Shown here piece by piece: positions 26,732-35,202 of a DNA stretch of 47,840 nucleotides (the first letter of the stretch is position 1; every line of letters begins with the position of its first letter). The notes under the pieces are model-generated. The model saw only the letters and a list, made by a program, of their open reading frames with translations, was not told the origin of the DNA and did no database searches. The translations under genes and the position numbers were made by a program. Where the stretch lies: positions 1-47,840 of the forward strand of contig JAMPIB010000024.1 in the NCBI GenBank assembly GCA_023663085.1, given 5' to 3'. The DNA is from Ruminococcus sp. (GTDB taxonomy: Bacteria > Bacillota > Clostridia > Lachnospirales > Lachnospiraceae).

Positions 26732-28090
26732 TCATAAACACATTGCCATATAGGGCGGAAGGCAGATGATTCCGTCCTTAAGCATATAGTTTCTCGGATG
26801 GATGATATAGCATTCTCCAATCCTGCCATGATACTTTTCCTTAAATCTTGTCAACGATTTTGTGGTGTATCGGTTCCCGGATTTCACTTCAACTGGATAC
26901 ATTTTATATTTTAATTTACTGTTATTGGACAGAAGAAAATCAATCTCGATATCGTTCCGATGCTTTTCTTCATTATAATGTGTGTAAAAATACAGCTTAT
27001 GACCATTCGCTGTCAACATCTGGGCAATCACATTTTCATATAACATCCCTTCATTTAACGATAATTTTCCCGCAAGGATCTGCTTATATACTTCCGACTC
27101 CAGAAGTTCGTTTTCATCAAAGGCATGGCTGACCAAAAGGCCCGTATCCCCCATATAACATTTCACATAAGTTCTTGTTTCATTGATTGATAGTCCCACA
27201 TTGGGATCATTACACAGAAAGCATTCATTAGCAACCATAGAGTCCGCCAGCCAGAAGAAAGTGTCTTCATACTGCTCGGCATATGAGCCTTCTCCTACCC
27301 GCTTAAACACCACTCTTTTTTCATGCTGTGATAAAAGTCCCGGAATCTGATCATAAATTGCCAACACTTTACTCCGATAGCCGGTATTGATCTTCATGAT
27401 ATCACTTCTGTAAAGTTCCAGAATATCTCTTTTTTCTTGATCAGCGGCATCAAAATCCCTGTGATTTTCCATAAATAAGACCACACTCTTTGGCATACCT
27501 CCCACAAGCATATATTGTTTAAACAAAAGCATGGCCTTATTATGAAGTTCCTGCGCCGGCGCCTCTCCTTTTGCAAAACATTTTTTGATATAATCGACTA
27601 ACGGCTCTTCTTCCATTGCCCATGCAAATTCTTCAAAATCAAGCGGATACATTTTCAGATGCCGTTCCTCTGAGGGAATTACGATATCCTTTACATTCTC
27701 TCTGATAGAGATCAACGACCCTGTTTCAATATAATCATATCTTCCATCGGCTACCAGATATTTAATGGCTTCTCTTGCCTTCGGATACATCTGTATCTCA
27801 TCAAAAATGAGCAGAGAATCTCTCTCATATAATTTTTGTCCGTATGCTGCTGACAATAACATGAAAAAAGTATCCAGATCATTCAGGTGATTTTCAAAAT
27901 AGCTTTTGACATCCGCACCGGCTCTGGCAAAATCTATGATCAGACAGCTTTTATATTCTTTTTTCCCAAATTCTTCACAGACCGTTGACTTTCCTATTCG
28001 CCGTGCGCCTTCTATCAGAATGGACTTCGTACCGTGACATTCTTTTTTCCAATTCAGAAGACTTTGATAAATTTTCCGCTTTAATATCAC
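26732..28090 (-). CDS. AAA ATPase with DUF4143 domain
   Basis: The 452-aa protein has a Walker A EGARRIGKST (about 28-37), Walker B LLIFDEIQ (about 92-99) and a C-terminal DUF4143 domain with a nuclease-like EVKSGN element (about 406-411). The start is GTG, supported by GGAGG eight bases upstream. Such ATPases are widespread accessory genes in gut Firmicutes and Bacteroidetes, often hypervariable, with unproven function; defence or regulatory roles have been suggested. Four 33-bp iterons lie directly upstream, with a TATAAT inside each unit on its coding strand. Confidence 0.88.
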   Translation of the reverse strand: MILKRKIYQSLLNWKKECHGTKSILIEGARRIGKSTVCEEFGKKEYKSCLIIDFARAGADVKSYFENHLNDLDTFFMLLSAAYGQKLYERDSLLIFDEIQMYPKAREAIKYLVADGRYDYIETGSLISIRENVKDIVIPSEERHLKMYPLDFEEFAWAMEEEPLVDYIKKCFAKGEAPAQELHNKAMLLFKQYMLVGGMPKSVVLFMENHRDFDAADQEKRDILELYRSDIMKINTGYRSKVLAIYDQIPGLLSQHEKRVVFKRVGEGSYAEQYEDTFFWLADSMVANECFLCNDPNVGLSINETRTYVKCYMGDTGLLVSHAFDENELLESEVYKQILAGKLSLNEGMLYENVIAQMLTANGHKLYFYTHYNEEKHRNDIEIDFLLSNNSKLKYKMYPVEVKSGNRYTTKSLTRFKEKYHGRIGECYIIHPRNYMLKDGIICLPPYMAMCL

Positions 28091-28144
28091 CTCATGTACC
28101 TCCGCTTTCTGCTATACATTCCTGTCCCAATACAGTGTCCGATT

Positions 28145-28276
28145 GATTATACGCAGTTTCATTTTCTCACAATATTTGATTATACGCAGTTTCATTTCCA
28201 TTCAATCTTTGATTATACGCACTTTTATTTTAACATATAATATGATTATACGCACTATTATTATTTACATTTTCTC
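28145..28276. repeat. Four 33-bp tandem iterons upstream of the AAA ATPase
   Basis: GATTATACGCA begins at 28145, 28178, 28211 and 28244, exactly 33 bases apart. The first 19 bases of each unit are conserved (GATTATACGCAGTTTCATT or close variants) and the rest varies. On the ATPase coding strand each core reads TGCGTATAATC, so a -10-like TATAAT recurs in each unit. The 33-base period places the cores on nearly the same helix face. They look like repeated protein-binding sites. The region 28091-28319 holds no gene. Confidence 0.85.
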
Positions 28277-28319
28277 CTGTTATACCCATTTTTACAGAAA
28301 AAATAGGATAATGCCGCTC

Positions 28320-30773
28320 TCACAGCCACTCATTCCAAAACCGCTCCACCCTCCCGGCGATCTGTTTTGTGGTGACGACTTCATAATTATGCCACTCCCG
28401 TGGAAACAGCCGCTGGTAGGCCGGATTTAAAAACCTCTCGTCAAGCAATACCACGATGCCGACGTCCTCCATAGTCCTGATCACACGCCCTGCCGCCTGC
28501 AATACTTTATTCATGCCGGGATACCGGTAGGCATAGTCGAACCCGTTCTCCCCCCAGCTGTCGAAATACTGTTTCAATATCTCCCTTTCATTACACACCT
28601 GCGGCAGTCCGGTGCCGACGATAACAGCACCGATCAGACTGTCATTCTTCAGGTCGATGCCCTCGCTGAAAATACCTCCCATAACGCAGAAACCCAGTAA
28701 TATTTTCTCATCTTCCATCTCAATATCCATGTGGATGACGTCTTCTAAGCGACAATCTTCATTTCCCATAAAACGTCCGAGAAATTCCTCTCTGGAACGC
28801 TCGTTCATATGGTCTTCCTGCACGATACACTCAATCTGCTCCTCTGCAAAATATTCCATGAAACTATCATATACCTGTCTTAAAAAGGCATGGGACGGAA
28901 AAAACACCATATAATTGCCATGCCTGTTTTTTACGATCTCATATAAATAAGAAGCGATATTATAATATTCCATCTCGCTGCGCCTTGTATACTTGCTCGT
29001 CACATCGCTGCCGATGAAAAGTCCCCGCTTTTCCGGTCTGAAAACAGATTTCGCATAGACCTCATAATCCCCCTCATCAGCGCCAAGCAGCGTTTTATAA
29101 TACTGGATCGGCAGAAGGGTAGCCGAAAAGAGGATGCTGCTGCGCCCCCTCATCATGCACTCGCCCAGATTTTTGGCCGGATTGACACAAAAAAGCTTCA
29201 AAATAAAGCTGCCATCGGATTCCATCTCGGAATAGATCACATAATTTTCATCCACCAGTTCATAAATGCTCAAAAAATGCGACACTTCAAAATAAAATTC
29301 CAGAATATCCTGACGCACAGGACTCTCTTCATGTTCCTCCAGATAATCCTCCATACCGCTGTTCAAACGGCCAAGCGCCATAACAAAAGGCGCTATCGAC
29401 TCTTCTATTTTATAATTCCCGCACGCTCTTTTTAAAGCCAGAAGTTCTTTATTGCACTTATCAAGCTGCTTTTCCAGTCTGGCGGAATAACCCTTTACCT
29501 CTTTTTTCAGTTTCAAAAAATCCTCTTTTCGCAAAACGGCGCTGTACATCTCCCTGCCGCGCTCCACCAGATTGTGCGCCTCGTCGATCAAAAAAAGATG
29601 CTCGCTTCTGTTACCCTCTGCAAAAAAGCGCCGCAGATAGACATGCGGGTCAAACACATAATTATAATCGCAGATGACCGCATCCGAAAAAAGGCTCATA
29701 TCCAGACACATTTCAAACGGACAGACCTGATAAGTCCTCGCATATTCTTCTATCTTCTCCCTGTGAAAACTGTCTTCCGCCACTAACAGCGCATAGATTG
29801 CCTCGTTGATCCTGTCATAGTGGCCTTTCGCATACGGACAGGCTTCCGGATTACACGTCGTCTCTTCCATAAAGCATATTTTTTCCTTGGCCGTCAAAAT
29901 GACCGTCTTAAACTGTAATCCCTTTTCCCGCAGCAGCGCAAACGCATCTTCGGCTACCGTTCTGGTGATCGTTTTGGCCGTCAGATAAAATATCTTGTCG
30001 CCGATTCCCTCCCCGACAGCTTTTACCGCCGGAAAAACCGTGGAGAGCGTCTTTCCTACCCCGGTCGGCGCCTCGATAAACAGTTTCTTTTTATGATAAA
30101 TGGTCTGATAGACATAAGAAGCCAGTTCTTTCTGCCCCTCCCTGTAGGCAAATGGAAAAGCCAGCGCCTTGATAGACTCCTGCCTTACTTTCTGCCAGGC
30201 AAAGCTATAGTCCGCCCACTTCCGGTACTGCTCCATCACATCCTCGAACCACTCCTGTAATTCCCGGAAAGTATATTCATGATGAAAATAGCGTATCTCT
30301 TCTGTTTCCAGATGACAATACGTCATCCTGACCCGTATGGACTTTAAGCGATTCTGCGCCGCATAGATAAACGCATAACACTTGGCCTGCGCCAGATGCA
30401 CCGGCACTGCCTGCTGCATTTTGGCCAGATCACGGTATGTTCCTTTGATCTCATCTATCGTCACCGTAACATGATCCGTCATCTCCGGCTTCAGTTTCGT
30501 ATCCGTAAGTTCCGGCACGGCGCTTACATCTCCCATTGCTTCTATAATAATGCCATCTGCCCGGCCTTCTATGACGATATCATAGCTTTCCGTCGGATAG
30601 GTATGATGGAGTCCGACTTCTGCATGATACCCGGCGCCCATACGCCGCTGTATCATCCTGTGGATACGCCCGCCCTCCTGCATTGCATCCGCCGACGCCG
30701 CCCGACGGTTATCAATGTCTCCTGAGCGCAGGATAAATTCTACCAGATTTCTGACTGAGATCCGAATCTCCAT
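28320..30773 (-). CDS. RecB-like nuclease fused to XPD/DinG-type iron-sulfur helicase
   Basis: The 817-aa protein has an N-terminal PD-(D/E)XK nuclease (GRAD with Asp73, then DEIKG with Glu108 and Lys110, then QAKCYAFIY) and a superfamily-2 helicase. Helicase motifs are Walker A APTGVGKT (about 235-242), DEAH at 397-400 and motif VI QAAGRVIRT near 770. Four cysteines between motifs I and II (about 300, 307, 312 and 351) fit the XPD/DinG 4Fe-4S cluster. It would unwind and cut structured DNA during repair. It is co-directional with the HPr-like gene but separated from it by a terminator. Confidence 0.88.
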   Translation of the reverse strand: MEIRISVRNLVEFILRSGDIDNRRAASADAMQEGGRIHRMIQRRMGAGYHAEVGLHHTYPTESYDIVIEGRADGIIIEAMGDVSAVPELTDTKLKPEMTDHVTVTIDEIKGTYRDLAKMQQAVPVHLAQAKCYAFIYAAQNRLKSIRVRMTYCHLETEEIRYFHHEYTFRELQEWFEDVMEQYRKWADYSFAWQKVRQESIKALAFPFAYREGQKELASYVYQTIYHKKKLFIEAPTGVGKTLSTVFPAVKAVGEGIGDKIFYLTAKTITRTVAEDAFALLREKGLQFKTVILTAKEKICFMEETTCNPEACPYAKGHYDRINEAIYALLVAEDSFHREKIEEYARTYQVCPFEMCLDMSLFSDAVICDYNYVFDPHVYLRRFFAEGNRSEHLFLIDEAHNLVERGREMYSAVLRKEDFLKLKKEVKGYSARLEKQLDKCNKELLALKRACGNYKIEESIAPFVMALGRLNSGMEDYLEEHEESPVRQDILEFYFEVSHFLSIYELVDENYVIYSEMESDGSFILKLFCVNPAKNLGECMMRGRSSILFSATLLPIQYYKTLLGADEGDYEVYAKSVFRPEKRGLFIGSDVTSKYTRRSEMEYYNIASYLYEIVKNRHGNYMVFFPSHAFLRQVYDSFMEYFAEEQIECIVQEDHMNERSREEFLGRFMGNEDCRLEDVIHMDIEMEDEKILLGFCVMGGIFSEGIDLKNDSLIGAVIVGTGLPQVCNEREILKQYFDSWGENGFDYAYRYPGMNKVLQAAGRVIRTMEDVGIVVLLDERFLNPAYQRLFPREWHNYEVVTTKQIAGRVERFWNEWL

Positions 30774-30828
30774 TTATTTACTTTCCCTCGCTTCACATTT
30801 TTCCGCTGAATTGAAAAATTTTCTATAC

Positions 30829-30875
30829 AAAAAATAACTCCCTATCAAGATATTACGCTATCCTGCATAGGGAGT
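30829..30875 (-). terminator. Terminator of the HPr-like gene
   Basis: ACTCCCTAT (30837-30845) and ATAGGGAGT (30867-30875) pair over 9 bp, and on the minus strand the stem is followed by TATTTTTTG. It ends the HPr-like transcript before the helicase gene. Confidence 0.8.
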
Positions 30876-30900
30876 CAATGTAGTTTCTGTTTTCCTCGTT

Positions 30901-31131
30901 TTAACACGCTACCGCAAATTTCTGCAGATAATTTTCAAAATCAGTATCATAACCGTTGCAAGTTACGGTCAGGATCTGATCAAAATTCAGTCCCAGTACG
31001 CCAATGATGGATTTGGCATCTACTATGAAACTGTTATACGAAATATCTACGTCAAATAAACATTTCGTAGCGGCTGCTACAAACTCTTTTACTTCATCCG
31101 GTCTTAACTTAATCTTGTGCTGCATCATCAT
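30901..31131 (-). CDS. HPr-fold protein lacking the phosphorylation histidine
   Basis: This 76-aa protein resembles HPr of the phosphotransferase system, especially FIVDAKSIIGVLGLN, which matches the region around the regulatory Ser46 (here Ser retained in AKSIIG). The GLHARPA motif with the phosphorylatable His15 is absent: the first strand reads KIKLRPDEVKEFV. It therefore cannot carry phosphate as HPr does and may have a regulatory role. The start at 31131 is set by AAGGAGG six bases upstream. It is a monocistronic unit with its own promoter and terminator. Confidence 0.8.
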   Translation of the reverse strand: MMMQHKIKLRPDEVKEFVAAATKCLFDVDISYNSFIVDAKSIIGVLGLNFDQILTVTCNGYDTDFENYLQKFAVAC

Positions 31132-31233
31132 AAACACCCTCCTTGTCATTTTGTATAGGATAATGCTCTGGCGGAAATCGTTTTCCCCTTTTGTTTACGG
31201 ATACTCCAGCCTCTCTTGAGGCTATTTTCTGTT

Positions 31234-31261
31234 ATTATACCCTTTTCTATTCATTTGTAAA
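31234..31261 (-). promoter_or_regulatory. Promoter of the HPr-like gene
   Basis: On the minus strand TTTACA (31256-31261) and TATAAT (31234-31239) are 16 bases apart. The roughly 100-base leader contains an AGCCTC/GAGGCT hairpin at 31208-31223. Confidence 0.65.
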
Positions 31262-31405
31262 GAACGAATTATTGTACTGAAACAAATACAATTTCCGTCT
31301 TTTGGACATTTTAGACAATCTTTTCCTGTTTTTCTACCCTTCTTTGGGCATTGTGCCCGCCATTATTTTCGTACTTTAGCGTGCAAAAGCGCGTTTTACT
31401 CATGA

Positions 31406-32176
31406 CTACTTAAATTCTATCATGTATTCTTGGAATCTAAGGGGCAGCATCTGTTGCTGCAGTTTCAGATTCCTGCGCTCCTTTATCGCTATGGTATGGC
31501 AGAACATGGTAAAAAGTTCCTCATACGCTTCTTCTGTATCCGATACCTTAAGCACATCTTCCGGTATCTCCTCCTGTCCGGATACCAGATACCACGCTTT
31601 CTTCTTCGGATGGACGCCGTACAGGTGCCTGATCTCGTCATAAATGATAAAGTCCTCTAACGGCATTCTGTCCGCAAAATGAGGCATCAGGAAGGAAACG
31701 ACATTGCATTTTGGCCCGATCCGCGCATACAAAATACCCTGCGCCAGTTCCCTGAATCTGACAAACTCCAACTGATGCGTAATTTCATTCGATGCTCTCC
31801 TGTCCAGACGGAAAATAAGGTCCACATGAGAAGCCGCCATATTTTCCAGCACCCGGCTGCCCATTCCTTTCGTAAGGCCATCGACCACGACCTTATAAAC
31901 AGCCTCTCCTTTTCCCGCATCCTCTGTTGCTAACGCCCGGCAGATACTCATATACACATCCAGCCCCAGCCGCTTCTGTATCGTCTGTGCTACCTTTCTA
32001 GTTTTGACAGCATCCGGCTGAATATACAGATAATAAGCAAATAATCTGAGGTTTTCCTCTTCTCCGATCTGCAGATGCAGATGCTCATGCCCCTCCCGCA
32101 AAGCATAAGCGTCATATATCCCCGAAAAAACGCCTTCTATCGAGTCTTCACAGATCAAATACTTTTCCTCCTGCAT
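31406..32176 (-). CDS. DUF4130/TIGR03915-type DNA metabolism protein
   Basis: The 256-aa protein resembles the family found next to, or fused with, uracil-DNA-glycosylase-like proteins and the radical-SAM repair partner. DGVHPKKKAWYLVSG-like and YDEIRHLYGVHPKK segments near the C-terminus are typical. The ATG at 32176 is preferred because GCGAGG stands about eight bases upstream. It lies 136 bases after the radical-SAM gene on the same strand, so both are probably SOS-controlled. Its reaction is unknown. Confidence 0.8.
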   Translation of the reverse strand: MQEEKYLICEDSIEGVFSGIYDAYALREGHEHLHLQIGEEENLRLFAYYLYIQPDAVKTRKVAQTIQKRLGLDVYMSICRALATEDAGKGEAVYKVVVDGLTKGMGSRVLENMAASHVDLIFRLDRRASNEITHQLEFVRFRELAQGILYARIGPKCNVVSFLMPHFADRMPLEDFIIYDEIRHLYGVHPKKKAWYLVSGQEEIPEDVLKVSDTEEAYEELFTMFCHTIAIKERRNLKLQQQMLPLRFQEYMIEFK

Positions 32177-32312
32177 TTTAATAACCTCGCCTTTCTCACA
32201 GCCTGCGACATTTGGGCCGACGCTGGCTGCGTCTTGGCACCAATTATCCCCCGCTTTCATGCACGGACTGCAAATACCTGCCGGATACCCGCTGTCCTCC
32301 TCTGCACAGCGC

Positions 32313-33614
32313 TTACGAAAACAGATTCATCTGCTCATAGCGCATCCCGTCCGCCGCAAAAAGCTGTTTCTCCCTCCGGCTCGCCACGCTTTTATCCGTC
32401 AGATTTCTTACAATATATTCTTCCTCTATCTTCGTCGGATACATCATTTTTCCGCCGCAGGTAATAAAATACAAAGCCCGCTTCAACACAACGCCTATCT
32501 TCTTTAAATCCGCAAAGGTAAGACCGCCGAAACGTCTGGCACTAACGATACGTCTGGCGCTTTTGACCCCGATACCCGGTATCCGTAGCAGCAGATGATA
32601 ATCCGCCCGGTTGATCTCTACTGGAAACAGTTCCAGATGCCGCACGGCCCAATCCGCTTTCGGGTCGATCATCATATTAAAATTCGGCCGCTCTTCGCTC
32701 AGCAGTTCCTCCACCGTAAAATCATAGAAGCGCAGCAGCCAGTCCGCCTGATACAGCCGATGCTCTCTAAGAAGCGGCGGCCCTCCGGGCAGCGCAGGCA
32801 GGTCTTTGTCCTGATTGACATTGACAAAAGCCGAATAATACACTCTCTTTAAGGAAAACTTCTGGTACAGGCTCTCCGCCACCGCCATGATCTGATAATC
32901 ACTCTCCGGCGTAGCGCCTACGATCATCTGTGTGGACTGTCCCGCTTCACAGAAACGCGGCGCATGCTCGTATAAAACGACCTCGTTACGGCTCTGCACA
33001 ATCCCGTTCTGAATCTGTTTCATCGGCCCAAGGATTGTTTTCCGATGTTTATTCGGCGCCAGTCTCCGAAGGCTCTCCACCGTCGGCAGTTCCAGATTGA
33101 CACTGATCCTGTCCGCCAGAAATCCCGCCTTCTGTATTAACGCCGGATCTGCTCCCGGAATCGCCTTGACATGAACATATCCCTGGAAACGATAAATGGT
33201 CCGCAGTTTATAAATCGTCTGGCAGATCAGCTCCATCGTATAGTCGGGACTGTATAAAATGCCGGAACTTAAAAATAATCCTTCTATATAATTGCGGCGG
33301 TAAAATTCCATCGTCAGTTCGCATACCTCCTCCGGCGTAAAAGAGGCTCTGGGCACATCATTGGATCGTCTGTTCATACAATACTTACAGTCAAATATGC
33401 ACTCATTTGTAAATAAGATCTTCAAAAGCGAAATACACCTGCCATCCGCCGCAAAGCTGTGACAGAGTCCGGCCTTTACCGTATTACCGAGTCCCGTTCC
33501 GTCACCTTTTCTGGAAGAACCGCTGGAACTGCAGGAAACATCATATTTCGCTGCATCCGCCAGAATATGCAGTTTATCCATAACAGACATTTCTGTCTGA
33601 ATCCTGAAATCCAT
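32313..33614 (-). CDS. Putative DNA modification/repair radical SAM protein (TIGR03916 type)
   Basis: The 433-aa protein has a radical-SAM CX3CX2C motif at Cys72, Cys76 and Cys79 (CIFDCKYC) and a C-terminal helix-hairpin-helix (LLRIPGIGVKSARRIV), which binds DNA. The N-terminal ILADAAKYDVSCSSSG is a family hallmark. This family is linked by gene neighbourhood to uracil-DNA glycosylase relatives but has no proven reaction. The start lies 34 bases past a promoter flanked by LexA-type boxes, indicating a DNA-damage response. Confidence 0.88.
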   Translation of the reverse strand: MDFRIQTEMSVMDKLHILADAAKYDVSCSSSGSSRKGDGTGLGNTVKAGLCHSFAADGRCISLLKILFTNECIFDCKYCMNRRSNDVPRASFTPEEVCELTMEFYRRNYIEGLFLSSGILYSPDYTMELICQTIYKLRTIYRFQGYVHVKAIPGADPALIQKAGFLADRISVNLELPTVESLRRLAPNKHRKTILGPMKQIQNGIVQSRNEVVLYEHAPRFCEAGQSTQMIVGATPESDYQIMAVAESLYQKFSLKRVYYSAFVNVNQDKDLPALPGGPPLLREHRLYQADWLLRFYDFTVEELLSEERPNFNMMIDPKADWAVRHLELFPVEINRADYHLLLRIPGIGVKSARRIVSARRFGGLTFADLKKIGVVLKRALYFITCGGKMMYPTKIEEEYIVRNLTDKSVASRREKQLFAADGMRYEQMNLFS

Positions 33615-33647
33615 AATATCACCAGACCGCTTACTTTTCCCGAATTA

Positions 33648-33715
33648 GAACGTATGTTCTGTACTATCTTATCACAGTTTTTGGAGGAATGCAAGTTTTT
33701 TCGAACATTTGTTTG
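33648..33715 (-). promoter_or_regulatory. SOS-type promoter with two LexA-like boxes
   Basis: On the minus strand TTGCAT (33689-33694) and TAAGAT (33666-33671) are 17 bases apart. GAACGTATGTTC (33648-33659) overlaps the expected transcription start and fits GAACRNRYGTTY exactly. CGAACATTTGTTTG (33702-33715) lies just upstream of the -35 with one mismatch to the Gram-positive LexA consensus. Confidence 0.7.
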
Positions 33716-33798
33716 TGTATACATTTAGTTCATTGCCCACGGAAAAAGTATAGTAATTACATCAAAAATTTGGTATACTCTAGTAAACAAAGAACAAA

Positions 33799-34086
33799 AT
33801 GCCTTCGGCATTATGTTCGAAAGAATGCTTCGCATTCTTCCGCGCTGTGAGCAATTTCCTTGACTCACCAAGGCTGGTTCTGGAAGTACTCTCCCCCACT
33901 ACCGAGCAATATGACCGCACCGGGAAGATGGAAATATACCGCCAACAGGAGATTGAGGAATACTGGATTGTAGACTGGCGCAAAAAAGAAATTGAAATTT
34001 ACGAATTAGACTACGAAAGCGGATGTCCCAAATATTACCTATGGAATAAAATCACGGAGAATAATGATTACAGCAATGCAGTATAG
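33799..34086 (+). pseudogene. Truncated Uma2-family (DUF820) endonuclease
   Basis: The 95-codon frame contains only the C-terminal half of a Uma2 protein: LVLEVLSPTTEQYDRTGKMEIYRQ and EEYWIVDWRKKEIEIYELDY are unmistakable. The first 28 codons do not resemble the family and run through two small hairpins (ATGCC-TTC-GGCAT and GAATGC-TTC-GCATTC). The N-terminal half with the first PD-(D/E)XK acid is missing, so it should be inactive. It lies just upstream of asnA. Confidence 0.75.
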
Positions 34087-34114
34087 TTTAATAAATTAAG
34101 AAAAGAGGCTTACT

Positions 34115-35125
34115 ATGGAACATTTAATCATCCCTAAAGACTACCGCTCCGCCCTGAATCTCCACGACACGCAGATCGGTATCAAGACAGTAAAAGATTT
34201 CTTCCAGAATCTGCTGGCGGAACGCCTGCACCTGTTACGCGTTTCCGCGCCTTTGTTCGTAGAACCGTCTTCCGGTCTGAATGATAACTTAAACGGCGTG
34301 GAACGTCCTGTCGTTTTCGGCATCAAGGAGCAGAACGACGCACAGGCCGAGATCGTTCATTCCCTTGCCAAGTGGAAACGTTTCGCCCTGCAAAAATACG
34401 GTTTTTCCTATGGGGAGGGTCTTTATACGGATATGAGCGCGATCCGCAGAGACGAACAGACCGACAATATCCATTCCATCTATGTCGATCAGTGGGATTG
34501 GGAAAAAATTATCTCTAAAGAAGAACGTACCATCGATTTCCTGCAGGAAACGGTGCGCACAGTATACAAAGTCCTGCGCAAAACAGAAAAATATATGGCG
34601 ATCCGCTATGATTACATAGAAGAGATCCTGCCGCACGATATCTTCTTTATCACTACGCAGGAACTGGAAGATATGTTCCCAGATGTCTCTCCCAAAGAGC
34701 GGGAATACAAAATCTGCAAGGAAAAAGGCGCTGTCTGCGTCATGCAGATCGGCGACCTCTTAAAATCCGGTGAAAAACACGATGGCCGGGCGCCGGACTA
34801 TGACGACTGGGCACTCAACGCGGATATTGTCGTTTACTATCCGGTACTGGATATTGCTCTGGAATTATCCTCTATGGGCATCCGTGTCGATAAAGATTCG
34901 CTGCTTAGCCAGCTTGACAAGGCAGGCTGCCCGGAAAGAGCCAATCTGCCGTTCCAGAAAGCAATTTTAGAGGATAAAGTGCCGCTTACGGTCGGCGGCG
35001 GCATCGGCCAGTCGCGTATCTGTATGTTTTTCCTGCGAAAAGCGCATATCGGGGAAGTCCAGTCCTCATTATGGCCCGCGGAAGTAGTGAAAGCGGCAGA
35101 GGAAAACAGGATTGCGTTGTTGTAA
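34115..35125 (+). CDS. asnA: Aspartate--ammonia ligase
   Basis: The 336-aa AsnA makes asparagine from aspartate, ammonia and ATP. It is a class II aminoacyl-tRNA-synthetase-fold enzyme: motifs such as VSAPLFVEPSSGLNDNLNG, YTDMSAIRRDE, SIYVDQWDWEK and GGGIGQSRICMFFL are all in place, and the length is normal. AAGAGGC stands before the ATG. It converges with gltD across a shared terminator. Confidence 0.97.
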   Translation: MEHLIIPKDYRSALNLHDTQIGIKTVKDFFQNLLAERLHLLRVSAPLFVEPSSGLNDNLNGVERPVVFGIKEQNDAQAEIVHSLAKWKRFALQKYGFSYGEGLYTDMSAIRRDEQTDNIHSIYVDQWDWEKIISKEERTIDFLQETVRTVYKVLRKTEKYMAIRYDYIEEILPHDIFFITTQELEDMFPDVSPKEREYKICKEKGAVCVMQIGDLLKSGEKHDGRAPDYDDWALNADIVVYYPVLDIALELSSMGIRVDKDSLLSQLDKAGCPERANLPFQKAILEDKVPLTVGGGIGQSRICMFFLRKAHIGEVQSSLWPAEVVKAAEENRIALL

Positions 35126-35157
35126 TACTTTTCGCACATTAAAAATGTACCATAGAA

Positions 35158-35191
35158 AAACCCTGCGGCCACCCAACTGGCCACAGGGTTT
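35158..35191. terminator. Bidirectional terminator between asnA and gltD
   Basis: AAACCCTG-C-GGCCA pairs with TGGCC-A-CAGGGTTT. T-rich runs follow on both strands (TTTATTTT on plus, TTTTTC on minus), serving the two convergent genes. Confidence 0.85.
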
Positions 35192-35202
35192 ATTTTCCTG
35201 TT

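Noticed and set aside
26732-28090. Transposase or integrase call for the AAA protein
   Set aside because: Walker motifs and the DUF4143 C-terminus fit an ATPase; there is no DDE or tyrosine recombinase motif and no target duplication.
28145-28276. CRISPR array
   Set aside because: The conserved part is only about 11-19 bases, the variable parts are about 14 bases and AT-rich, and no cas gene is present.
28143-28430. Open frame with a repeating IIRSF/IIRTF-like peptide on the plus strand
   Set aside because: The peptide repeats only because the 33-bp iteron length is a multiple of three. It has no ribosome site and runs into the helicase gene on the other strand.
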